From CALJIC01 sp039805565 (lineage in GTDB: Bacteria; Chloroflexota; Chloroflexia; Chloroflexales; Roseiflexaceae): a stretch of DNA of 23,611 nt. Where the stretch lies: positions 1 to 23,611 of the forward strand of contig JBDLTZ010000111.1 of assembly GCA_039805565.1 (NCBI GenBank). Reading direction: 5' to 3'. A program made the position numbers and the translations under genes. The notes below the pieces were generated by a model. It searched no databases and had not been told where the DNA came from. It saw nothing but the letters and a program-made list of their open reading frames with translations. This document shows, in pieces, positions 8,857 to 15,704 of this stretch. Within the stretch, counting starts at the first letter, position 1, and each line of letters begins with the position of its first letter.

Positions 8857-8949
8857 GATTCTTGCCCTGGATAGGGCCGAAAGCTCCGCGCTTATGCTCG
8901 ACCGTGAGGTGGTGAGTCGAAGCTAGGCATCCACACAAGGGCAGTTCTT

Positions 8950-9525
8950 ATGAGCAACGACCAATCATCGTTGGAAGTGCAGATCGCCACGCTGGAGGCA
9001 ACGCTCAGGATGCCTGGTCTGCCCGACGCCCTCCGCGTCGTCGCCGTCGAGCATCTGCGGGCGCTCCACGCGCAGCGCAGCACGCAACCGCCCACCACAG
9101 GTACCGTCGAGGTTTCTGACGATGCCATCGTCTATGGCCCGGTCGTCGGCGTGAACAACGGAACGATCCAAACCTTCTTTGGTACGAAGCCGCCTCAGGA
9201 TGCCAAAGAGCTCCTTGATAACTACCTCGAGTCGCTCGTCGCGACGCATGACGCGCTCCGCATGGGACGCCTGCTGGGCCGCCAGCAGATGGGCAGCGAG
9301 CGGCGTACCGCGCCCGATCTCTCGCTCTGCGCGGTGTACACCTCGCTCAGCACCGATGCTCGTGCGCGCGGCGACGATTTTGCACTGACGGTCGCTGAAC
9401 TGCGTGAGGTGCTGCAGCAGGGGAACCCGGCTGATCACCTGCCAGACGCGCTGCGTCTCCTGCTGCTGCGTGCACAGGCACTCTCCTTGGGCTCTACTTC
9501 GGCGAGTGGAAGGGCTCAGAGGTAA
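8950..9525 (+). pseudogene. N-terminal fragment of a probable STAND/NACHT-type NTPase
   Basis: The first about 60 residues form a short helical segment (LEVQIATLEATLRMPGLPDA). A glycine/valine strand-rich segment follows (YGPVVGVNNGTIQTFFG). Next comes a leucine-rich helix (LLDNYLESLVATHDALRMG) and the block DLSLCAVYTSLSTDA near residue 125. From memory, this order and the VY-x-x-L block resemble the region preceding the NTPase core in NACHT/STAND proteins common in Chloroflexota, some of which are antiphage proteins. No Walker motif follows. After about position 9489 the DNA instead encodes a cas7e fragment in another frame, so the open frame ends artificially at 9525. I infer a deletion that fused the start of a defence gene to a broken cas operon. 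It could alternatively be a small hypothetical gene in its own right; homology is not proven here. Confidence 0.5.
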
Positions 9526-9959
9526 AACAGGCTATAGGCACACCTATTGAGCCGCACGCCGTCGACGTCGGCATGTTCGGGCGCATGACCACCTCCAGCC
9601 CCTTCAAGGACATCGATGCGGCGGTGCAGGTGGCCCACGCCCTCTCGACGCACAAGGTCGAGCAGGAGTTCGACTACTTCACCGCTATGGAAGACAAGCC
9701 AAAACCAGGTGCCGTAGGAGCTAGCTTCATTGGCGATGTCGCCTTCAACTCGGCCACCTACTACAAGTACATCAACATCCACTGGGAGGAGCTGGTTAAG
9801 AACCTCGGCGACCACCGGGATGTCGCGGCCAGCGCGGTCGAGGCACTGCTGCGAGGCCATGACGGCCATCCCCAGCGGGAAGCAGAACACCTTCGCTGCC
9901 CACAACCTGCCTGACTTTGCGCTGGTGGAGGTGCTGAAGAAGAACACACCCATCAGCTA
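9489..9959 (+). pseudogene. cas7e: cas7e remnant, left part (5'-truncated, frameshifted)
   Basis: From about 9489 the frame reads GLYFGEWKGSEVKQAIG. It continues into PHAVDVGMFGRMTTSSPFKD from 9552, aligning with residues about 158 onward of the intact Cas7e at 1483-2658. About 75% of residues agree by eye (for example THKVEQEFDYFTAMED against THAVEQEFDYYTAVDD). The first about 155 residues are gone, replaced upstream by the STAND fragment. A one-base indel near 9851 shifts the frame before AIPSGKQNTFAAHNLPDFAL. The reading then stops because the IS66 element enters after ATCAGCTA. The remainder resumes at 12617. This copy cannot make a Cascade backbone. Confidence 0.9.
9952..9959. repeat. 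Target-site duplication, left copy of the IS66 insertion
   Basis: The 8 bases ATCAGCTA here are repeated exactly at 12617-12624 on the other side of the element. Eight-base duplications are characteristic of IS66-family transposition. Removing the element and one copy restores the cas7e reading KKNTPISYANAFLRPV. Confidence 0.95.
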
Positions 9960-9971
9960 GTATCCTCTCCA
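9960..9971 (+). repeat. IS66 left terminal inverted repeat
   Basis: GTATCCTCTCCA, the exact reverse complement of 12605-12616. It directly follows the target duplication at 9952-9959. Confidence 0.93.
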
Positions 9972-10026
9972 TAATCGCTGGAGCGGCGGCTGACAGCTGG
10001 GCCAAGGTCTGGTAGACTATCTCACT

Positions 10027-11641
10027 ATGCAGCTCCCCGAGATCAACCTCGACGCCATCTCTGACCTCGCAACCCGTGAGGTCGTTCGGCAGTTGCTCAA
10101 CGTCATCGAGGCGCAAGCTGCAGAAATTTCCACCCTGCGAGCGGAGAATCAGCACCTCCGAGATGAGAACGCCCGGCTCAAGGGTGGCTCAGGGAAGCCG
10201 AAGGTCAAGCCGTCGGTGCCGCCGACCGACCACTCCTCGGAGGCCGAGCGCCACACTCGCACTCCCCGCGGCAAGCGCAAGAAGAACCAAACCCTCACCG
10301 TCACCCGCGAGGAACGTCGCGTGGTCGACCCCGCGCTCTTGTCCCCGGACGCCCGCTTCAACGGCACGCGCGAGACCATCGCCCAAAACCTCATCTTCCA
10401 GGTCGAAGTCATCCGCTTCTTCCGTGAGGAGTGGTTCGTTCCCTCAACCAATACGACCATCCTCGCACCTCTGCCGCCCGGATACCGCGGCGGCTTTTCT
10501 CCCAGCATCCAGACCCTCATCCCGGCGCTGGGCCACGACACCTCCAATGTCAGCCAGCCGGCCTTGCTGCACTTCCTGCGCACGATGGGCGTTTCGGTCG
10601 GCGCGGGAACCGTCGCGCGACTGCTCGCAGACAGCACGGGTCACTGGGCCGAAGAAGCAGACGCTATCCATCAGGCCGGGCTTGCCAGTGGGCCGTGGGT
10701 GGCTACTGACCAGACCGCGACCCGTGTCGACGGGCAGAACGAAGTCTTTCACGTCGTCGGCAACGTGCTGTTCACCAGCTACCACACCCGGCCCGGCGGC
10801 ACACGCCAGGATGTGCTGGCCGCGCTCTGGGGCCAGGAGCTTTCCTTCCGCCTGAATGACGAGGCTGTTGCCTGGCTCGAAGCAACGAGTTTGCCGGCCC
10901 CACTCCGCAGACGCCTGCTTGCGGCCTTGCCGTGGGAGCGCGACCTGACGCGGGCCGAGCTTACTGAGCGACTGCACACGGCCGGCATCAGGCTTGGCCG
11001 CCAGCAGCTCCAGCAACTCGGCGATGCCCTCGCCGTGGCGGCCTACCACGCCCAGACGAGCGTGTCGATTGTGGGATGCGACGGTGTATGACCACCTGAG
11101 GGGGCACGGGCTGTGCTGGGTGCATGACTGGCGCCATTACGCGAAACTGCGGCCGGTTGTGGCCAGCCACCTGCGCGCACTCCAGGAGTATCGCACGGAG
11201 TATTGGGAGGTGTACCGAGCGCTGCTGCGATATCGGAGTTCCCCAAGTGAGGATGAGCGCGTGCGCTTGTCGGAGGCATTTGACCGGCTCTCGCGGCGCG
11301 AGACGGGCTACGACGGGCTGGACGAGCGAATACAGAAAACCGCCGACAAGCGCGAGCAGTTGTTGGCCGTGCTCTCCCTTCCAGACATACCGCTGCACAA
11401 CAACGACATGGAACTTGCCGCCCGACGGCGGGTGCGTAAACGAGATGTAAGCTTCGGGCCGCAGTCGCGGGCAGGCGCGCGTGCCTGGGACACGTTTCAG
11501 ACCATCGCAGCCACGGCTGCGAAGCCTGGCGTGGGGTTATTCCACTACCTGCGCGACCGACTGGTCAGCCCCGAGACCACGCCCTCACTTACCGAGCGCA
11601 TTGCTGAGCGCTCCCACCTCACCCCTCAGCCCGCTGGCTGA
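10027..11641 (+). pseudogene. IS66-family transposase, frameshifted
   Basis: The first frame (10027-11091) has an N-terminal leucine-rich coiled coil (VRQLLNVIEAQAAEISTLRA, about residues 20-52) and the family segment PLPPGYRGGFSPSIQTLIPA. It also has the first catalytic aspartate region WVATDQTATRVDG (D228) and ends after SIVGCDGV. The second frame takes over around 11076-11090 with YDHLRGHGLCWVHDWRHYAK and runs to 11641. It includes the acidic C-terminal motif NNDMELAARRRVRKRDVSFG and the family tail DTFQTIAATAAKPGVGLFHY. Both halves are conserved and join only after a frame change. No homopolymer or classic slippery heptamer is visible at the junction, so decay is more likely than programmed frameshifting. 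The complete protein would be near 535 residues. Confidence 0.9.
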
Positions 11642-11665
11642 GGCCAGCGATTATGTAGAAGATAC

Positions 11666-12358
11666 GTGACGATGTCTGTTTCCCAAGAAGGAGACAACAA
11701 CACACAGCAGAATATTGGTCAGATGGGTGGAGGAACGGCAATTGGCAGCATAAAGAAACCGCAGGAGAAGCCAATGTCCGATCAATCCCCCTCTAATACG
11801 AATGAAGAACCCTCTTCCGGCAGTAAATTCACATCAAAACAACAAGGGGATAACAATACTGGACAAACAGTTGGCTCGGCTAATAACAGCACCGTAATGC
11901 GCGATACGATGCGTGCGACGGCAGCAAAAGGAGCGAGTGTGGAGACCTCCGAGATTGTCTACACAACCCGGCTTGACGGCATGGATTGGGCTGCGCTCAA
12001 GGCGACCTTACAGGCCGACGCATTCTACGACGGCCGGAGCCCGGAGCAGTACGAGCGGTCATTTCGTCAGAGCCATTTGGTCTGCTTGGCCTTGGCGGAC
12101 CAGCAAATCATCGGCACGGCCCGCGTGCTTTCGGATGGCGTCTGCAGCGCCTATATCGTTGATGTCTGGACACACTCGGCCTACCGCCATCGCGGGATCG
12201 GGAGTGCGATAATGCGTCTCCTGCTGGAACAGCTGCCTGGGCAGCACGTCTACCTCTTCACGGACGACGCCATGCGCTTCTACGAGCAGCTCGGGTTCCG
12301 CCCGCAACCGACGGGCATGAGCCTGGTTGTTGGCCGTTGGTTGGACTCGGGGACGTAG
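11666..12358 (+). CDS. GNAT-family N-acetyltransferase, passenger gene of the IS66 element
   Basis: Residues about 95-225 form a GNAT acetyltransferase domain that would transfer an acetyl group from acetyl-CoA; the substrate is unknown. The acetyl-CoA loop is YRHRGIGSA (173-181), preceded by the strand AYIVDVWTHS and followed by HVYLFTDDAMRFYEQLGFRP, the usual end of the fold. The first about 90 residues are unrelated to GNAT. They are rich in N, Q, T, G and S and contain two copies of a GDNNT-x-Q motif (residues 9-15 and 61-67). That stretch is clearly less GC-rich than the surroundings. The full frame opens at GTG 11666. The ATG at 11774 (codon 37) has AGGAGA about 7 bases upstream and may be the true start, giving 194 residues. 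The gene is bounded by transposase sequence on both sides, so it moves with the IS. Confidence 0.82.
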   Translation: MTMSVSQEGDNNTQQNIGQMGGGTAIGSIKKPQEKPMSDQSPSNTNEEPSSGSKFTSKQQGDNNTGQTVGSANNSTVMRDTMRATAAKGASVETSEIVYTTRLDGMDWAALKATLQADAFYDGRSPEQYERSFRQSHLVCLALADQQIIGTARVLSDGVCSAYIVDVWTHSAYRHRGIGSAIMRLLLEQLPGQHVYLFTDDAMRFYEQLGFRPQPTGMSLVVGRWLDSGT

Positions 12359-12388
12359 CCGTCGAAAGAACCTACCAGGAGCGAGGCG

Positions 12389-12593
12389 ATGGACGAGCAG
12401 CGCACCGCCAATTCGTCGATCGATGACTATATCGCGAGCTTCCGCTACCAAACCATCGCCGCCACTGCCGCCAAAACTCGGTGTGCGGCTGTATCACTAT
12501 CTTCGTGACCGCCTGCGGAACCCCGAGAGCACACCCTCGCTGGCCGAGCTCGTTCGACAGCGATCTCACACTGCTCTCCCCGCTTTGCCCTAA
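12389..12593 (+). pseudogene. Duplicated 3' end of an IS66 transposase
   Basis: An ATG at 12389 with AGGAGCGAGG upstream opens MDEQRTANSSIDDYIASF. From about 12440 the sequence copies the transposase tail: RYQTIAATAAK, then after a one-base shift LGVRLYHYLRDRLRNPESTP and SLAELVRQRSH. The corresponding tail of the main transposase is FQTIAATAAKPGVGLFHYLR. The two differ at many positions, so this fragment comes from a related but different element. It lies between the GNAT gene and the right inverted repeat. Confidence 0.85.
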
Positions 12594-12604
12594 CCCAGCA
12601 GGTT

Positions 12605-12616
12605 TGGAGAGGATAC
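12605..12616 (-). repeat. IS66 right terminal inverted repeat
   Basis: TGGAGAGGATAC, the exact reverse complement of the left end at 9960-9971. It is followed immediately by the second copy of the target duplication. Confidence 0.93.
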
Positions 12617-12853
12617 ATCAGCTACGCCAACGCCTTTCTCAGGCCGGTGCGCGCGCGCGAGGATTTGTCGCTCATGGATGCGTCCATCCAGGCGTTCGCC
12701 CACTACGCAGCCCCGCTGCCCGCGCGCTTCAATCTGCCTGTCCAACGCGCCGTCTTCCACACGCAGACCGAGCCCAAGCTCGGCGACGAGTGCGCGACCC
12801 TTACCCGGCTCGTCGAGTGGGTGGCGGCGCGGCTCCCGGAGGCCAAGGCATGA
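12617..12853 (+). pseudogene. cas7e: cas7e remnant, right part
   Basis: Starting in the target duplication, the frame reads ISYANAFLRPVRAREDLSLM, matching VSYANAFLRPVRA of the intact Cas7e. It runs to the natural end TLTRLVEWVAARLPEAKA. The stop (12851-12853) overlaps the ATG of the following cas5e as ATGA, preserving the normal cas7e-cas5e junction. ATCAGCTA at 12617-12624 is the right copy of the IS66 target duplication. No further damage is visible within this part. Confidence 0.92.
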
Positions 12854-13623
12854 ACACCCTGCTGCTGCGGCTCGAAGGCCTGCTGCAATCCTGGGGGCTG
12901 CGAGCCCGGTGGGAGGAACGCGATACCGCCTTCGAGCCCACCAAATCGGGCGTGGTCGGCCTGCTGGGCTGTGCGCTCGGCCTACGCCGTGACGATGACC
13001 GGCTGCGGTAGCTCTCCGAGTCGCTGTGGATGGGCGTGCGTGTGGATCGCCCGGGGGCGCTGCTGGTGGACTACCACACCGCTGGCGGCGACTACCTCCG
13101 CGCCGGGCAGGAGGTCAGGGGCACGCGCTACGCCGATGAGCCCTACGTCGGCGGCGTGCTTTCTACGGCTGCACCGAACAAGGACGGCCGCTACCGCGTC
13201 AAGATCACCGAGCAGTCGAAAACCCCCGAGACCGACGTCTCGCGGCACGCCTACCTGATGGACGCCTCGTTCCTTGTTGCGATGCAGGCCGGTGACCCGG
13301 CGCTGATCGGCGAGCTGGCGGCGGCGGTGCAGAGTCCCGTCTGGCCCGTCTTCCTAGGCCGCAAGGCGTGCGTGCCGACCGCGCCCGTGTTCGCCGGCAC
13401 CGGCGACTACGCCCACCTGCGCGCGGCGCTTGTTGATGCGCCACTGCCCCATACCGCGGCCCCGCCTCTGCGGATGGTGATCGAGAGTGACATCGGGGGC
13501 GGCGTGCTGCGTAACGACAACGTCGGCGTGCCGGCCCGCCGGATCTTCTGGCTGCGTGCGGTGGCCGAGGAGTACTGGAGTCCGCCCGCAAGCGACGGCA
13601 TGATCAACACGATGGAGGGCTAA
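12850..13623 (+). pseudogene. cas5e: cas5e, second copy, interrupted by an in-frame TAG
   Basis: MNTLLLRLEGLLQSWGLRAR opens a 257-codon frame homologous over its whole length to the intact Cas5e, at roughly two-thirds identity by eye. Codon 54 is TAG (13009-13011), where the other copy has glutamate in LRELGDALRMGVRVD. Everything after it remains in frame: MGVRVDRPGALLVDYHTAGG, the ETDVSRHAYLMDASFLVAMQ block, PVFLGRKACVPTAPV, DNVGVPARRIFWLRA and the C-terminus MINTMEG. A single nonsense change is therefore the only visible lesion. Reinitiation at ATG 13030 could make a fragment lacking the N-terminal RRM strand. I treat it as a pseudogene. Confidence 0.9.
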
Positions 13624-13625
13624 CT

Positions 13626-14347
13626 TTGCACTACCTCTCACGCCTCCTGATCGATCTGCGGCGGCACGATGTGCAGGCCGATATTGCTGACTGCCACTGG
13701 CTACACACCCGCCTCATGGCGGCGTTGCCTGCCGTATCCAGCCCGTCCAACGCGCGCGAGGAGTTCGGCATGCTGTTCCGCGTCGAACCTTTCGGCGACG
13801 CGCCCCTCGCGCGGGTGCTCGTGCAGTCGAACCGCCCGCCCGACTGGACAACGCTCCCGGCAGGCTACCTCGGTCCTGTGCCGGACGCGCGGCAACCCCG
13901 CGGCGCGCATGCTCGATGACGAGTATGGGCGCATTGTCGCAGGCATGCAGCTTCGTTTCCGCCTGCGCGCCAACCCTACCAGGCGCATTAGCGACCGGAG
14001 CGAGCGGGCGGAGGACGCCCACATGCGGGGCAAGCGGGTGGAGCTGCGCCGCGAGGACGACCAGCTGGCCTGGCTCGAACGCAAGGCAGGGCGGCTTTCG
14101 CCTGATGCACGTTGCGTTTGGGGGCGACAGCGCGATCCCCAGCGTGCGCGTGGGCGCTCGGCCGAAGCAGCGCGGGTGGCAAGGCGATCGCGCGCTGCAC
14201 TTCGGCGTGGCGCTGTTCGACGGGCTGCTCACTGTGACCGACGCAGCAGCCTTTGTGAAAACCCTCGAGACCGGTATCGGGAGTGGCAAGGCGTTCGGCT
14301 TTGGGCTGCTCTCGGTCGGGCAGCTGTCCCCACGGGCGTGGGGGTGA
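13626..14347 (+). pseudogene. cas6e: cas6e, second copy, two frameshifts, runs into the CRISPR array
   Basis: A TTG three bases after the cas5e stop begins HYLSRLLIDLRRHD, then DCHWLHTRLMAALP with the catalytic-type histidine, and the block DWTTLPAGYLGPVPDA. A frame change near 13890-13915 leads to DDEYGRIVAGMQLRFRLRAN and GKRVELRREDDQLAWLERKA. Another, near 14090, leads to GFRLMHVAFGGDS and ends in the signature GIGSGKAFGFGLLSV. The last frame continues without a stop into repeat 1 of the CRISPR array, and its TGA (14345-14347) is supplied by that repeat. All Cas6e blocks are present but in three frames. The protein cannot be made from this DNA. Confidence 0.9.
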
Positions 14348-15607
14348 ACCGATGGTTGTGGACGGCTCGGGCACGGCCATCGCGCTGTCCCCACGGGCGT
14401 GGGGGTGAACCGTTGCCGTTCGGCGTGCGCTTGTGGAACGCTTGGCTGTCCCCACGGGCGTGGGGGTGAACCGATTGCGATGCGTTCAACTTCTGTTTCC
14501 TGCTGGCTGTCCCCACGGGCGTGGGGGTGAACCGGTCCAGATACCGCTGGAGATGCCGGTCGAGTTGCTGTCCCCACGGGCGTGGGGGTGAACCGGCTTT
14601 GTACCAGCCGTCCGACTTGACGGTGACGCTGTCCCCACGGGCGTGGGGGTGAACCGGCGCACGATGACCACACTGCCCAGGCTATCTGGCTGTCCCCACG
14701 GGCGTGGGGGTGAACCGTAGCCGACCGGCTGGCCGGCCAGCAGCACCCGGCTGTCCCCACGGGCGTGGGGGTGAACCGACGATGGGCGCGAACGCGGGAC
14801 GGCCGGGCAGCTGTCCCCACGAGCGTGGGGGTGAACCGTGCTGACAGCGGCGAAAACGCGCCAGATGCGCGCTGTCCCCACGGGCGTGGGGGTGAACCGT
14901 CGCCGGGCGTGTCGGGCTGATTCGGGCGAGGGCTGTCCCCACGGGCGTGGGGTGAACCGGCCGCAACTTCTTCTGGACCGCCTACCAGTACGCTGTCCCC
15001 ACGGGCGTGGGGGTGAACCCAGGCCGGTCATCGAGTCGATGAGGCCCTCGGCGCTGTCCCCACGGGCGTGGGGGTGAACCGTCCGCCGCGCCGCAGTGGG
15101 GGCAGGGCTCGCTGTCCCCACGGGCGTGGGGGTGAACCGAACGCGCGCACCTGCTACCAGTGCCTAGCGCGGCTGTCCCCACGGGCGTGGGGGTGAACCG
15201 GCAAACGGCGTCTCGGCGGCGCGCTGCCGCACGCTGTCCCCACGGGCGTGGGGGTGAACCGTTCCCGATGCTGACTCTCTCCCCCTCGACCCTGCTGTCC
15301 CCACGGGCGTGGGGGTGAACCGCGCATTGCCGACGCGATCCGGATGGGCGCGACGCTGTCCCCACGGGCGTGGGGGTGAACCGGTCCCTGGCTCGGGGCG
15401 CGTGGTAGGGTCCGGGCTGTCCCCACGGGCGTGGGGGTGAACCGATGTACCGGGACGATAGCGCGTCCCGGACCAGGCTGTCCCCACGGGCGTGGGGGTG
15501 AACCGACACCTGGGCGACCCAGTCCAAGGTATCCCGTGCTGTCCCCACGGGCGTGGGGGTGAACCGGTATCCCGTGGAAGGGAACCCTGTAGCCTTGCGC
15601 TGCCCCC
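14323..15607 (+). CRISPR. Type I-E CRISPR array, 21 repeats plus a truncated 22nd
   Basis: 29-base repeats begin GCTGTCCCCACGGGC and end GTGGGGGTGAACCG, with spacers of mostly 32 bases. Starts are 14323, 14384, 14445, 14506, 14567, 14628, 14689, 14750, 14810, 14871, 14932, 14992, 15053, 15111, 15172, 15233, 15294, 15355, 15416, 15477 and 15538. CCCCAC pairs with GTGGGG around a GGGC loop, leaving the 8-base handle GTGAACCG after Cas6e cleavage, so transcription is on the plus strand. Variants are repeat 9 (G13 to A, in the loop), repeat 11 (one G missing), repeat 12 (last base C) and spacer 13 (only 29 bases). A stub, GCTGCCCCC at 15599-15607, sits at the exact next period. There is no leader on the left, where cas6e abuts directly. 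The handle resembles the E. coli type I-E repeat end. Confidence 0.98.
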
Positions 15608-15624
15608 TGTAAATTCCAGCAAGT

Positions 15625-15647
15625 GGCTCTTGGCCGGGTTTGGTGAA
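15625..15647 (+). repeat. ISL3 left terminal inverted repeat
   Basis: 23 bases starting GGCTCTTGGCCGGGTTTGGT, with an exact reverse complement at 17390-17412. Seventeen bases separate it from the truncated CRISPR repeat. Confidence 0.92.
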
Positions 15648-15704
15648 AACGACCCGGCGGGCCTATACTGACCTCCGTCGTAACCCTCCGCGACGAGGTC
15701 GGCC

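Larger units (their letters stand above)
8594..8949. other. Intergenic region between the divergent cas operon and the STAND fragment
   Basis: This 356-base gap holds no credible gene; short readings on both strands lack codon bias and ribosome sites. It must contain the minus-strand promoter of the WYL-cas operon, though I could not identify convincing -35/-10 boxes for it. It also holds a stem-loop followed by T residues (8635-8657) and a possible plus-strand extended -10 element (8848-8856). Confidence 0.6.
9960..12616 (+). mobile_element. IS66-family insertion sequence (ISBst12-like) with GNAT passenger gene
   Basis: A complete 2657-bp element inserted in the cas7e remnant. Its ends are defined by 12-bp perfect terminal inverted repeats (GTATCCTCTCCA at 9960-9971, complement at 12605-12616). 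A second matched patch, GCTGG, follows a few bases in from each end. The element is bounded by 8-bp direct duplications. It contains a single large IS66 transposase (frameshifted), no tnpA or tnpB, a GNAT-family acetyltransferase gene, and a leftover copy of the transposase 3' end. Having only the large transposase fits the ISBst12 subgroup. With a frameshifted transposase it is probably immobile unless helped in trans. The clean target duplication shows that it arrived by transposition after the locus became a cas7e-bearing region. Confidence 0.93.

Noticed and set aside
11070..11100. Programmed frameshift joining the two halves of the IS66 transposase
   Set aside because: No slippery heptamer, homopolymer or downstream pseudoknot-like structure is evident, and large IS66 transposases are normally a single frame. 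Decay is the simpler reading.
12481..13011. A 176-residue open frame spanning the IS66 right end and the start of cas5e
   Set aside because: It is a composite of out-of-frame transposase tail, IS end, out-of-frame cas7e and the first 53 codons of cas5e; only the last part is real coding sequence.
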